The notes: generated by a model not told the origin, from the letters alone. Counted from the first letter of the stretch, positions 1 through 8,514 are shown. The stretch is DNA of 13,798 nucleotides from an uncultured Desulfobacterales bacterium (GCA_947259865.1 CAMYNZ010000052.1:1-13798); one strand, 5' to 3'. Made by a program: numbers and translations.

Positions 1-1
1 T

Positions 2-286
2 AAAAAAATAAATAATTACATTCTGATTGGCATCTTGCTGGCCATCGGATATGTACTTGCAAGCCAACACATCATAATCGTTGATAAGGACTTCAAGTTC
101 TTAAAAAAATCCTATCTGAGCTTCGAATATACCTTTAACATCATTACCGATAAAAAGCCGGAACATGTCATGCGGATTGATTTGCTGCGGGAAGCCGGAA
201 TCGGCGATTATATGGTCGAGATGGAAATGTTGACGGAGGTCGAAAAGGACGCCCTGGAAGAAAAATATGCGTATGAAACGGACTAG
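2..286 (+). CDS. Small membrane-anchored protein, 5' end outside window
   Basis: The reading frame is open from base 2 to the TAG at 284-286, so the gene begins upstream of the window; the first internal start candidate is a TTG at 35. The visible 94 residues start with a basic/polar stretch (KKINNY) and a hydrophobic segment of about 15 residues (ILIGILLAIGYVLAS), consistent with a single membrane anchor. A mixed soluble domain with an acidic C-terminus follows (LTEVEKDALEEKYAYETD). I do not recognise a family and assign no function. It is the only plus-strand gene in the window and ends 3 bases from the stop of the converging PilZ gene, with no hairpin between them. The frame is convincing because the hydrophobic-then-soluble layout is protein-like and no competing long frame covers it. 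Confidence 0.6.
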   Translation, partial: KKINNYILIGILLAIGYVLASQHIIIVDKDFKFLKKSYLSFEYTFNIITDKKPEHVMRIDLLREAGIGDYMVEMEMLTEVEKDALEEKYAYETD

Positions 287-289
287 AAA

Positions 290-1429
290 CTAGCTATTGG
301 CAAGCATATCTGCAAACACCACCAGCATTCCGCTCATTTTTGGCGTCATCTCTTTAAATTGAATCCCCAAAGCCAGTGTTTTTTCGCCTTCAAAGGAAAC
401 ATTGCGTGTCCAAACAATCTTTCCCCAAACATTGAGTGAAAAAGCTTCGCCCGGAAACGATATGTTAATCTTTGCATCCTTTAAGGTTTTAAAAATAGAA
501 GTAATATTGGCATATTTTGCATCCAGCACCACACAGACGCCACCAACCGAAATATCACGGGAGTATCCATCAAGAACGAATGGATTGGTGTCTAGCAGGC
601 CATCTGATTTTTCCGGGTAAACCTCCAAGTTCATCCGAATCGGCAGGGGATGTCGTTTTTGTCTGCGAATATTTTGCACTGCTTTTTTGTCAGTTGCGGC
701 TGTATTTGCCCGGTAGAGATTGACAATACCCTGGCCGATATTTGGATATTTTTTACACACCTCCAGCAGCCTTGGCCTGGATATCTTGCCCAGCTCTACC
801 GCGGTTATGGCTTCCGTAAAGGATAGTGATACTTTCTTTTTCTTAAATGGAATAATATCACCGAAAATACTGTTTTCACTCAGGTACATGGTGAGCGGAC
901 GTCGGGATTTTTTGGGGTCGATTACCGGCTTATTGATAGTTTCTTTGACGGTCCCGGTGGCAATAAAGTAGATATGATCCTCTGCATCTCCAATCCTTTT
1001 TATCATTTGGCCGGCAGGCAGTCGTATCCTGGCCATCCGATTGGTGACTGCCACGATTTCAGGATAAGACAGGCTTTTGAAAAATACCTGAAGGGGGGTA
1101 AACTCAAAATTTGCCTCTTTCAGAATGTCGTAGAACGGGCGAGCTTGCTGATGGGTGGGTTTGACGAGCCGCCACTCCATGACTTTGTTCAATAGGGCCG
1201 GCAGCAGCATACCCGAACCAATATAGAGCCCTGCCGCCTTGCCATAGAAATTAGCGGCCTCCTGCACAGAACTTTTTTGCGCCAGCAGATCGGCAAAGGC
1301 GCTGTGCAGGGCCGGATTGTCAGGAAATATCTTTAGCATATTTTTGAATTCAGACACGGAATCAATTGAAATCGATCCGTCAATAATGTGCCGGGCGATA
1401 CTTCGGTGCTTGTTAATTAGGTTTTCCAA
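290..1429 (-). CDS. TPR-like / CRP-like / PilZ-domain signalling protein
   Basis: A 379-residue cytoplasmic protein with three apparent parts. Residues about 20-100 are helical and resemble tetratricopeptide repeats (IFPDNPALHSAFADLLAQ, then a second similar helix pair). Residues about 110-240 look like a cyclic-nucleotide-binding (CRP-type) beta-roll, with FGD at 189-191 where canonical domains have FGE. The Arg-Ser pair of the cAMP phosphate cassette is not visible (KKKKVSLSFTEAIT), so cAMP binding is doubtful. Residues about 254-375 form a PilZ domain with both c-di-GMP signatures intact: RRQKR (255-259, RxxxR) and DISVGG (292-297, DxSxxG). There is no DNA-binding or output enzyme domain, so it probably acts as a c-di-GMP-responsive adaptor. 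Its target cannot be inferred. The start is TTG at 1429, supported by GGGAG (1436-1440) with a 6-base spacer. It directly follows the TGA of the 88-residue gene in the same frame, suggesting translational coupling. Confidence 0.85.
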   Translation of the reverse strand: MENLINKHRSIARHIIDGSISIDSVSEFKNMLKIFPDNPALHSAFADLLAQKSSVQEAANFYGKAAGLYIGSGMLLPALLNKVMEWRLVKPTHQQARPFYDILKEANFEFTPLQVFFKSLSYPEIVAVTNRMARIRLPAGQMIKRIGDAEDHIYFIATGTVKETINKPVIDPKKSRRPLTMYLSENSIFGDIIPFKKKKVSLSFTEAITAVELGKISRPRLLEVCKKYPNIGQGIVNLYRANTAATDKKAVQNIRRQKRHPLPIRMNLEVYPEKSDGLLDTNPFVLDGYSRDISVGGVCVVLDAKYANITSIFKTLKDAKINISFPGEAFSLNVWGKIVWTRNVSFEGEKTLALGIQFKEMTPKMSGMLVVFADMLANS

Positions 1430-1696
1430 TCATTGCTCCCGAATTATATCCAGGGTTTTCCGGGCAATATCATTATCCAACAAACACGCCAGAGCACTGA
1501 TGAAATTATTGGGTGCCTGTTTGAGTCTGAGTTCCTCCAACCACGTATTTAAGGCCGATTTTCTGTGAAAGTGGTCCAGCCTCAGAATTGATTCCAAGGT
1601 ATGCCGTATCTGGGGCTCTTCCATAACCACTTGAACTAACCGTATAAAATCGTCATTTTGCGTGAAACATGGCTGTTTTTTTTCAAATACATCCAT
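1430..1696 (-). CDS. 88-residue protein of unknown function
   Basis: ATG at 1694-1696, preceded by AAGGA about 11 bases upstream, a slightly long spacing. The product looks soluble and mostly helical (for example MEEPQIRHTLESILRL and LNTWLEELRLKQAP). It has no signal peptide, membrane span or cysteine motif, and I do not recognise a family. It ends in TGA at 1430-1432, immediately followed in the same frame by the TTG start of the PilZ gene. The two are therefore either a tightly coupled pair or one ancestral gene split by a nonsense codon. The helical character and the helical N-terminus of the downstream protein are compatible with both readings. It is probably the first gene of its transcription unit, since about 200 non-coding bases separate it from comEC. 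Confidence 0.6.
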   Translation of the reverse strand: MDVFEKKQPCFTQNDDFIRLVQVVMEEPQIRHTLESILRLDHFHRKSALNTWLEELRLKQAPNNFISALACLLDNDIARKTLDIIREQ

Positions 1697-1745
1697 ACCG
1701 GAATATATCCTTTACCCGTCACCCGGATATCGTCAATCGATCTAT

Positions 1746-1775
1746 ATATTAACACTTTATACTGAAAGGAATCAA
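1746..1775 (-). promoter_or_regulatory. Possible sigma-70-type promoter for the 88-residue/PilZ unit
   Basis: On the minus strand TTGATT (1770-1775) and TAATAT (1746-1751) are separated by 18 bases, about 50 bases upstream of the 88-residue gene. Both boxes match the consensus at four or five of six positions. This is a pattern match in an AT-rich gap and is only tentative. Confidence 0.3.
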
Positions 1776-1892
1776 CCGGTAAGCGAGCTGGCCTAAAAGG
1801 TACAAACCTGATCGGGGTAATTTAATCGGATCTTTATTTCGACCGTTACGCCAGGTTTTTTCTACTCTCGAATGAGTCTCTACCTTTGCGAG

Positions 1893-4544
1893 CTATGAGC
1901 GGGACGATGATTGCTGGAGCGGGCCAAAGAAAGGCATGATCTCAAGCGAGTTGCCATCTGTGGTGAATTCTATGGCCCCGGAAATGTCGGTCCGAAAGAT
2001 CCGGCATCCTCTACCCCTGTACCTTGCAAGTACACTCGGATGGGGAAAATTGAAAGGATTTTTCCAACCCGCTGAAATTACAACAATTTTTGGCTGAACT
2101 GTTTCTATAAATTTTTCGGTGCTTGAGGAAATGCTTCCGTGATGGGGTGCCAGAAGGACCGTGCTTTTTAGGGCCTCTCCAGCTAAAGTGGCCAGTTCCT
2201 TTTCAGCCCTTGCCAGAATGTCCCCCGGAATCAAAAAGGATTTCGCCCCGAATACAGCCTTGACCACCATAGAGTTATTATTAGACGTTCGCCATTCATC
2301 GTTTTTTCTTTTCTCCAGAAAGTCTTTGGGTGGATACAGAATTTCTAGTTTTACACCTTTGATCTCACAGGTTCTGGGCAGCTGCTGAAAACGTGATAAA
2401 ATAATTTTCTTTTCGGCAATTACATCCATAAACTGACGATACCCGACTGTCTTTCTGGCTTCGTTGTTGGTCCAGATGTTTTTTACATCAAAATGCCGGG
2501 CAATATAGATCAGGCCGTTTAAATGGTCGCTGTTGGGATGCGAAAGAATAAGGGTATCAACACTTTTAATTTTTTTGCGCCATAAAAACGGTGCAATCAC
2601 CCGGGCACCGACATCAAAGACCGTGTTGTCCGAAAACCCTCCACCGTCTGCCAAAACACAATACCCGCCCGGCAGTTCCATCAAAACCGCGCTGCCCTGC
2701 CCCACATCGATAACGGTCACCCTGAAGTCATCCCGTCCAAATCTTTGATACAACCAAAAGGTGACATCAAAGCACAGCACCAGGATAACGACGCCGGCAA
2801 TCAGCTTCGCAAAATCACTCTTTGACGGGGCTTCCGGCCGCCAGCGCTTTAATAGGCCACGGATTTGTAATCCCGTCTTTTTGATAGCGCGTTCATGCGG
2901 CTTTAATTGAATTTTTTCATCCGGGGGCCAATCACTTTTATCTGAAGCGAGACTTGCCTGCTCAGACCCCGGGCAGGCTGAAGTTTTTGATTTCAAATTC
3001 AGCAATGCCCAAGCAAAAAGGTAATAGCACGTAATTTCCAGCAATGAGGGTGTAATGGTTTTTAGAGCCGCAAAAGGCAGATCAGAGAAAAATTTAACAA
3101 CCTGAATGCCCTGGATCAGGACGACGGCACTGGCGTTGATGACCCAGGTGGCGGTTACGATGCTCAGGGGTGCGATAAATACAGCCAACAACCCGAGCGG
3201 CACGGCGATAAAACCAATAATCGGGACAATGATGAGGTTAGCCAAAACCCCGACCAAAGATATTTGATTAAAATAAAACATCACCAGCGGCAGTGTACCA
3301 AGAATGGCAAAGACAGAGACGAGGGAGAAGATGGTGATCTTATTCAGGGCCTTATGGCGCCAATTTATTTTCGAAAGATGGTTACCCCATATACCCCTGA
3401 CCCGAACCCGGGAAAATCCATATATTATGGAAAGAACCGATACGAATGAAAGTTGATAGGAAATTGAGAATAGCGACGGGGGATCTATAATAAGAATCAC
3501 CATCGCCGCCAGGGCCAAGGTGTTCAACAAATCCTGATCCCTTACCATAAAAAAGGCCATCAGAAACACCACGACCATGATGAGGGCCCTTTGGGTTGAC
3601 GGCGACATCCCGGCAAGTACGGCATATGCCAAGATGGGGAAAAAAGACAGCAATGCGGCACCTTTCCGGGTCCAGGCCTTCAAAAGTAAAACCCTGAAGC
3701 GCGATAACAGCCGGGAAAAAAGCAGAAAAGCGGCAGTTGCGACGATGCCGATATGAAGCCCTGAAATGGCCAGCAGATGACCCACCCCGGCACGATTAAA
3801 GGCCTCGCGCAGCAAGGGTGGAATTTGATTTCTATCGCCGGTAATCAGGGCTTTCAACACACCACGGTGCTCACCCTCAGGGGTCTTTTTGATGAGCATT
3901 GAAATCTTGCCGCGGCAATTGTCCATGAATTTTTGAAATGTCACTGCAGGGGCTCTTTTCAGCAGGACAATCCTGTGGCCTTGGGTTGATGATGCGCCCC
4001 AGACACGTCTGAAAGCCATGTATCGCTTGTAATCAAATCCGCCGGGATTTTTGAAGTTGCGGAATGATCTGAGGTTGCCCCTAAAAGATATGCTGTCACC
4101 GCGCGACAGTTCAGGGCCCTGTCCGTAAACCGTAAGGCGCAATTTTCCCGTGACTGCACTATAAATATTGTCCCGGCCGAGGGTCTCTGTATTCAGAATA
4201 AATTTCTGTCTTCTCTTAACTTTTATGGGATTTTGATCGATGACGCCCGAAATTTCCCATTTACCGGAATCAAGCCTGTGAATAATATGATTGGCGGGAA
4301 ATCGGGGAACCGTCCAGGGTTGGATGGAAAGATATCCGAGTACAACGAAAAACAGCAGGGGGGCAAACACCGTAAAACTCCGGCCAGAGGACCGTAAGAT
4401 GCAAAAAAGCATAAAACAACCGCTTACGAATGCAACCGCATAAATCCAGGCTGCATGACCCGGAATCCAGGTGCCCACAGCGATTCCAAACATAAATGAT
4501 ACCAGAAAGGGTATAACCGGACGGCAAAAGGCATTGTCGATCAT
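1893..4544 (-). CDS. comEC: ComEC/Rec2-family DNA-uptake channel protein
   Basis: An 883-residue polytopic membrane protein with the full ComEC layout, the inner-membrane channel through which single-stranded DNA enters during natural transformation. The N-terminus has hydrophobic segments (about residues 8-65), then a soluble OB-like (DUF4131-type) region of about 75-190. The multi-span competence domain follows, with the conserved sequence AGVGHLLAISGLHIGI near residue 250. A charged cytoplasmic insert and one more membrane span lead to a C-terminal metallo-beta-lactamase-like domain starting near FRVTVIDVGQGSA. Metal-site residues are visible: H669-P-N-S-D673-H674, D775 in IPGD, H801-H802 in PHHGS, and H835. 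Family knowledge suggests this domain may degrade the non-transported strand. The ATG at 4542-4544 lacks a good Shine-Dalgarno sequence, but no better in-frame start lies upstream. No other competence gene is in the window, so transformation competence is not implied. It lies 84 bases after murA with no visible terminator between. Confidence 0.93.
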   Translation of the reverse strand: MIDNAFCRPVIPFLVSFMFGIAVGTWIPGHAAWIYAVAFVSGCFMLFCILRSSGRSFTVFAPLLFFVVLGYLSIQPWTVPRFPANHIIHRLDSGKWEISGVIDQNPIKVKRRQKFILNTETLGRDNIYSAVTGKLRLTVYGQGPELSRGDSISFRGNLRSFRNFKNPGGFDYKRYMAFRRVWGASSTQGHRIVLLKRAPAVTFQKFMDNCRGKISMLIKKTPEGEHRGVLKALITGDRNQIPPLLREAFNRAGVGHLLAISGLHIGIVATAAFLLFSRLLSRFRVLLLKAWTRKGAALLSFFPILAYAVLAGMSPSTQRALIMVVVFLMAFFMVRDQDLLNTLALAAMVILIIDPPSLFSISYQLSFVSVLSIIYGFSRVRVRGIWGNHLSKINWRHKALNKITIFSLVSVFAILGTLPLVMFYFNQISLVGVLANLIIVPIIGFIAVPLGLLAVFIAPLSIVTATWVINASAVVLIQGIQVVKFFSDLPFAALKTITPSLLEITCYYLFAWALLNLKSKTSACPGSEQASLASDKSDWPPDEKIQLKPHERAIKKTGLQIRGLLKRWRPEAPSKSDFAKLIAGVVILVLCFDVTFWLYQRFGRDDFRVTVIDVGQGSAVLMELPGGYCVLADGGGFSDNTVFDVGARVIAPFLWRKKIKSVDTLILSHPNSDHLNGLIYIARHFDVKNIWTNNEARKTVGYRQFMDVIAEKKIILSRFQQLPRTCEIKGVKLEILYPPKDFLEKRKNDEWRTSNNNSMVVKAVFGAKSFLIPGDILARAEKELATLAGEALKSTVLLAPHHGSISSSTEKFIETVQPKIVVISAGWKNPFNFPHPSVLARYRGRGCRIFRTDISGAIEFTTDGNSLEIMPFFGPLQQSSSRS

Positions 4545-4628
4545 ATCTGACGCTGATACAAAAAGGGTAAGTTGTTCCAGTGATTCGTGTATTCAGTAAA
4601 CGGGCAGCGCTGGGAAATCGGATCCGTT

Positions 4629-5882
4629 CTATTCCCGGACACGCCGGATGGCTGCTCCCAAACCGGCGAATTTGTCCTCGAGGGCCTGATAACCGCGATC
4701 CAGATGGTATACCCGATTGACCTGGGTTGTGCCCCGGGCCGCCAGGCCGGCCAGGACCAGAGAGGCACTGGCTCTGAGATCGGTGGCCATGACCGGCGCC
4801 CCGGAAAGATGCGGAACCCCTTTTACCATGGCCGTATTCCCGGAAATTGTAATATCCGCACCCATTCGTCTGAGTTCGCTGACATGAATAAACCGGTTTT
4901 CGAATATTGTTTCGGAAATCAAACTTGTACCGCTGGCAACGGACAATAAGACCATAAATTGGGCCTGCATGTCGGTTGGAAATCCCGGATAGGGTTGGGT
5001 TTTGACATCAATACTGTCAATTTGATCAGAACCGATCACGTTGACGGTTTCACCCTCAATGTTTACCTGGGCACCGGTTAATCTCAGCTTGTGTATGGAG
5101 GCGCCCAGATGTTCAGGGTTGCAGTTTTCCAGGGTTACGTTGCCGCGGGTCATGGCGGCTGCAACCATGAAAGTGCCCGCCTCGATTCGATCCGGAATGA
5201 TGGCAGTGGATACCGGATGCAATTTAGAAACACCTTTTATGGTTATCGTCGCCGTACCCGCCCCCCGGATATCGGCGCCCATTTTATTCAAAACATCTGC
5301 TAATGCAACAATCTCGGGTTCCCGGGCGGCATTGCGCAAAACCGAAACACCGTCTGCGAGGACCGCTGCCATCATGATGTTTTCAGTCCCGGTCACGGTG
5401 GCAATATCAAAGTAAACGTCGGCACCCTTCAAGCCATCGGTAAAGGCTTCAACATAACCGTGTTCTAAATTAATCGAAGCGCCCAGGCAGGCAAGTCCTT
5501 TTAGATGTAAATTAATCGGCCGGGCACCGATAGCACACCCCCCGGGTAAAGACACTTTGGCCTTTTTCAACCTGGCAACCAGGGGCCCCAGAACCAAAAT
5601 GGACGCTCGCATCTTTCGAACCAGATCGTAAGGCGCTTCGTGATTATTTAGGGAGTCGGCGCTAATTTTCACTGCGTCACCTTCGGTTTCAATTCGCAAT
5701 CCCAAGTTGGACAGCAGCAGTTTGATACTTTCGATATCCTTTAGGTCCGGAACATTGGTGTAGGTGTTCAATCCATCTGTTAACAGCGAAGACACCAGGA
5801 TCGGAAGTGCCGCATTCTTAGCACCGCCGATTCTTACGTGACCGCTAAGCGGGCGCCCTCCTTCTATGATAATTTTGTCCAT
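4629..5882 (-). CDS. murA: UDP-N-acetylglucosamine 1-carboxyvinyltransferase
   Basis: A 417-residue cytoplasmic enzyme, the usual length for MurA. It transfers enolpyruvate from phosphoenolpyruvate to UDP-GlcNAc, the first committed step of peptidoglycan synthesis. The N-terminal [10 protein letters not shown] carries K22 and N23 of the substrate site. The catalytic loop [17 protein letters not shown] holds Cys116, the residue modified by fosfomycin, followed by R121. The general-acid/base region [11 protein letters not shown] contains D304, and the C-terminal [16 protein letters not shown] block is conserved. Because Cys116 is kept, the enzyme is not of the intrinsically fosfomycin-resistant Asp type. 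The ATG at 5880-5882 has AAGAGG four bases upstream. A terminator separates it from the qrc group, so it probably has its own promoter in 5883-5939, though I see no convincing one. Reads of its opposite strand are shadows. Confidence 0.97.
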   Translation of the reverse strand: MDKIIIEGGRPLSGHVRIGGAKNAALPILVSSLLTDGLNTYTNVPDLKDIESIKLLLSNLGLRIETEGDAVKISADSLNNHEAPYDLVRKMRASILVLGPLVARLKKAKVSLPGGCAIGARPINLHLKGLACLGASINLEHGYVEAFTDGLKGADVYFDIATVTGTENIMMAAVLADGVSVLRNAAREPEIVALADVLNKMGADIRGAGTATITIKGVSKLHPVSTAIIPDRIEAGTFMVAAAMTRGNVTLENCNPEHLGASIHKLRLTGAQVNIEGETVNVIGSDQIDSIDVKTQPYPGFPTDMQAQFMVLLSVASGTSLISETIFENRFIHVSELRRMGADITISGNTAMVKGVPHLSGAPVMATDLRASASLVLAGLAARGTTQVNRVYHLDRGYQALEDKFAGLGAAIRRVRE

Positions 5883-5894
5883 GTTGCCTCTTTA

Positions 5895-5908
5895 ATTCTG
5901 ATTAGAAT
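5895..5908. repeat. Short inverted repeat upstream of murA
   Basis: ATTCT and AGAAT are separated by GATT, just upstream of the murA ribosome binding site. It could be an operator or a weak hairpin in the leader. At this length it may be chance. Confidence 0.25.
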
Positions 5909-5939
5909 GATGGTCAAAAATATGTTCCGATGTATAAAC

Positions 5940-5990
5940 AAAAAAGCGCTGGCCCACAACACAATAATGCGGACAGCGCTTTTATTTTTT
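5940..5990 (-). terminator. Rho-independent terminator after the qrc group
   Basis: A perfect 10-base inverted repeat (AAAAGCGCTG at 5942-5951, CAGCGCTTTT at 5974-5983) encloses a 22-base loop that can pair a little further. On the minus strand the stem ends in six T residues. On the plus strand it is followed by TTTTATTTTTT, so it could work in both directions. It lies 22 bases past the stop of the 52-residue gene and about 58 bases before murA, marking the end of the qrc transcript. Confidence 0.8.
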
Positions 5991-6005
5991 AGGTTTGTTT
6001 AAATG

Positions 6006-6164
6006 TCAGTGGGGCTGGCTGCCTTTTCCCTTGTAGGTGTCGTAAGCGGCTTTTAGAATGCAGAAAGTGACTCCCAGGCCGATGACACTGAGGGCATACC
6101 ACAGTCCACCGTGGAAAACCAGGTGGCTCATATCCCAGATCCATTCAAAACTAAAGGGCAACAT
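6006..6164 (-). CDS. 52-residue single-span membrane protein at the end of the qrc operon
   Basis: ATG at 6162-6164, preceded by a strong AAGGAG with a 6-base spacer, runs to TGA at 6006-6008 and gives 52 residues. The N-terminus is aromatic and amphipathic (MLPFSFEWIWDMSHLVFHGG). One membrane helix follows at about residues 21-40 (LWYALSVIGLGVTFCILKAA), then a short basic tail (YDTYKGKGSQPH); the tail suggests a cytoplasmic C-terminus. It starts 32 bases after qrcD and is the last gene before the terminator, so it is almost certainly co-transcribed with qrcABCD. I know of no described fifth Qrc subunit. A small accessory or stabilising subunit is the natural inference, like the small subunits of other respiratory complexes. 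The strong ribosome binding site, the operon position and the clean hydrophobic profile support a real gene; the function is unproven. Confidence 0.8.
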   Translation of the reverse strand: MLPFSFEWIWDMSHLVFHGGLWYALSVIGLGVTFCILKAAYDTYKGKGSQPH

Positions 6165-6196
6165 ATATTTCTCCTTATATAATTCACATACATTTT

Positions 6197-7525
6197 TTAG
6201 GCTTGGGCCGGTTTCAACTCCGCCGGCTGAGTATCTGTTGTCTGGGCCTCTGGGTCAGATACCGTCGCCGGCTCTTGAGGAGCCGGTGGTTCAATCGGAT
6301 TTAATTCCTGTTCCTGGGGAAATATCGGGAGATACCGATAAGAAAGCATGATCAAAATTATACCATAGGCCACCGGAAGGATCGTGGTCGCAACTTCCTG
6401 CCAGCTTGGCATATACATATTCCAACCGGTAAACGGCATTACCGGCACAGCCAGAACCTGCAACACCATAACCCAGCGATTCAGGCACACGCCAATCGAA
6501 GCCAAAATGACCGCTACCCAAAGAGACGTTGAGGTTTTGCGACCCTTATCGGTAATAAGGATAACGGCCGGTAAAACAGTGCATATTCCCACTTCCAAAA
6601 CCAGTATCCAGATTCCGTATAGCGGATTGTTTGAATAAAAATCCCACAGGTTAAAGCCCTTGGCGGGCACCGTAGATGTAGCCCAGTACACGGTATCAAT
6701 AATCTTGGCAAGGCTGTAGGTTAGGAGCATCCAGCCGGATATTTTGGCCAGCAACTCGATGACATTGTTTTTAACCAGTTTTTTGCGGGTAAAAGCTTCC
6801 GTAATTTTTGTAACAAGTATGGTAAAGCAGGGACCCGCCGCCGCCGCCGACCAGATAAACAAAAAGAAGGTCCAGGGCCAGATGAAAACGCCTTCCCGAA
6901 AACCAAAAGGCCGCGCAAAGAGTACACCGGGTACACCGCCCAGAGAACCCTGATGGAAAAACGACAAAAACGCACCGGTTGCTGCAAACACCGCCATGAC
7001 CTCATGCATGTTATGGCTCAGGTTGCGAAAAAAGGGTACTTTATCGATCTGACGATTTTCGAGCACCAGCGGAAGATATTCGATGCTGAGCACAGCAAAA
7101 TAGGCGCTAATACAAAAAGCCACCTCGGTCAGCATGGAGTGCACATTGGCATGCCAGAAAATAAACCAGCCCCTTAAGGGCTGGCCGATATCAATGGCCA
7201 GGATCAGCAAGGCAGAGCTGTAACAGATAAACCCGATCAGCACGGCGTAATTGATGATATTTTTTAGCTCGTCTTTGCCGACGATATATCTTAAAAACCC
7301 GGTAAAAAAAGCGCCGCCGCCCAGTGCTATCACTGCAAGGTCCGCCCAAATCCACATCGCAAATCCATAGGCATTGTTCATATTGGTCTGGTTGAGCCCC
7401 TTCAGCCAGCAAAGCAGCATGGCATAAATGCCCCATAACAGCACAATGCCCACCAGGCCCATCCACAAAGAGAACTGACCTATGGAACAGCGTTTAACTC
7501 CCCTGGGTATCAATGCAGAATCCAT
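6197..7525 (-). CDS. qrcD: Menaquinone reductase integral membrane subunit QrcD (NrfD/PsrC family)
   Basis: The integral membrane subunit of Qrc, expected to hold the menaquinone site. Ten hydrophobic helices can be counted over about 400 residues, as in the larger NrfD-type proteins (PsrC, ActC/ActF); NrfD proteins bind quinone but no haem. The first helix lies near residues 18-42 (LWMGLVGIVLLWGIYAMLL) and the last near 378-397. Polar residues within helices (such as H and E in WHANVHSMLTEVAF and the SHNMHEVMAVFAATG segment) may line the quinone or proton path. After the last helix comes a Pro/Glu/Ala-rich tail of about 40 residues, probably cytoplasmic and disordered. I chose the ATG at 7523-7525, because AGGAG (7536-7540) lies 10 bases upstream. 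The alternative GTG at 7532-7534 is only 1 base from AGGAG and would add three residues. Follows qrcC by 67 bases. Confidence 0.9.
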   Translation of the reverse strand: MDSALIPRGVKRCSIGQFSLWMGLVGIVLLWGIYAMLLCWLKGLNQTNMNNAYGFAMWIWADLAVIALGGGAFFTGFLRYIVGKDELKNIINYAVLIGFICYSSALLILAIDIGQPLRGWFIFWHANVHSMLTEVAFCISAYFAVLSIEYLPLVLENRQIDKVPFFRNLSHNMHEVMAVFAATGAFLSFFHQGSLGGVPGVLFARPFGFREGVFIWPWTFFLFIWSAAAAGPCFTILVTKITEAFTRKKLVKNNVIELLAKISGWMLLTYSLAKIIDTVYWATSTVPAKGFNLWDFYSNNPLYGIWILVLEVGICTVLPAVILITDKGRKTSTSLWVAVILASIGVCLNRWVMVLQVLAVPVMPFTGWNMYMPSWQEVATTILPVAYGIILIMLSYRYLPIFPQEQELNPIEPPAPQEPATVSDPEAQTTDTQPAELKPAQA

Positions 7526-7592
7526 CGCTGACACACTCCTATATTATAAACAGGTTATATAATTTGCGGGACTTACATTTGATCACTCCCGC

Positions 7593-8387
7593 TTATACGC
7601 TGGCCTCATCGGGGCGGTAATTATCCCCGGAGCGCCTTATCCATTCCCGGCTCGAGAGATAGTAGACTTTGGGGTTGGTACCCAACCTTTCCAGCAGCCG
7701 GAAGGCCCTGGGATTTTTCGGCCGCCCCCCGTGTGTGTGATCAGGGCGGGCAATTTGAGTCACAGCGTGATCCGGATTATTTAAATCGCCAAAAGTGATT
7801 GCCTGCGCCGGGCAGGCTTGCGTGCAGGCGGTTTGATATTCATCCTCTTCTACTTCCGGTCTGTCTTCATAATAAACTCTCTCTCTGGCCAGTTGATATC
7901 TGTGGAAACAAAAACTGCACTTTTCCACAACACCCCGCATGCGGACGGAAACATTCGGGCTGAGCATCTTCTCCATTCCATCGGGCCAGACCGGGTCATA
8001 CCAGTTAAAAAGCCGGACCTGATAGGGACAGGCCGCCATGCAGTAGCGGCAACCGAAACAGCGGGTGTAAATTTGACTGACGATACCGGTATTCATGTCG
8101 TAATCGGTCGCTGTCGCCGGACAAACCGAAACGCAGGGCGAATGTCCGTGGCTGGCTTCACAGTGCATGCAGGGTCTCGGCAGGTAGCAAATATCGGTAT
8201 CCGGAAAAGGTTTTTGATTTGTCAACTTGTAAACCCGCATCCAGGTGATGCTGAGCAATTTATCGGTTTCATCTTCCCGAAAGGGAACATTGTTTTCAGC
8301 CATACAGGCGACCATGCAGGAACCGCAACCGGTGCACTTGTCCAGATCAATGACCATCCCGAATTTTTTGGCATTTACCTTTTTCAT
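7593..8387 (-). CDS. qrcC: Menaquinone reductase iron-sulfur subunit QrcC
   Basis: A 264-residue periplasmic-side electron-transfer subunit of the PsrB/NrfC/DmsB type. Sixteen cysteines form four cluster motifs: C18-C21-C24-C28, C73-C76-C85-C89, C110-C113-C116-C120 and C157-C160 with C188-C192. All have the spacing of [4Fe-4S] sites (a [3Fe-4S] form at one site cannot be excluded from sequence). An extra Cys67 lies between the motifs. There is no signal peptide, so export would depend on QrcB through the Tat pathway, as known for such partner subunits. It should relay electrons from QrcA/QrcB to the quinone site in QrcD. The start ATG at 8385-8387 has AAGGGG five bases upstream. It follows qrcB by 127 bases, the widest gap in the operon; that gap has no hairpin or ORF I can support. 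The 200-codon plus-strand frame over this gene is a shadow. Confidence 0.95.
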   Translation of the reverse strand: MKKVNAKKFGMVIDLDKCTGCGSCMVACMAENNVPFREDETDKLLSITWMRVYKLTNQKPFPDTDICYLPRPCMHCEASHGHSPCVSVCPATATDYDMNTGIVSQIYTRCFGCRYCMAACPYQVRLFNWYDPVWPDGMEKMLSPNVSVRMRGVVEKCSFCFHRYQLARERVYYEDRPEVEEDEYQTACTQACPAQAITFGDLNNPDHAVTQIARPDHTHGGRPKNPRAFRLLERLGTNPKVYYLSSREWIRRSGDNYRPDEASV

Positions 8388-8514
8388 CAGAACCCCTTTG
8401 GATTGACAATTTTCGATTGAAGCGTGAATTCCGTCATCTTCGATCTGCGACCGTCAATTTGATAATTTTATATTACTCCAGGATCGCTACAATTTTTGGG
8501 ATGCCTGAGTTTCT

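Noticed and set aside
1430..1432. Selenocysteine decoding of the TGA between the 88-residue and PilZ genes
   Set aside because: No SECIS-like hairpin is apparent just downstream, no redox motif surrounds the codon, and a good restart site exists at the TTG.
5041..5415. A 124-codon plus-strand frame
   Set aside because: It is entirely opposite murA, which is complete and has its catalytic residues.
7818..8420. A 200-codon plus-strand frame
   Set aside because: It lies opposite qrcC, whose sixteen cluster cysteines prove the minus-strand reading; the plus frame has no domain-like pattern.
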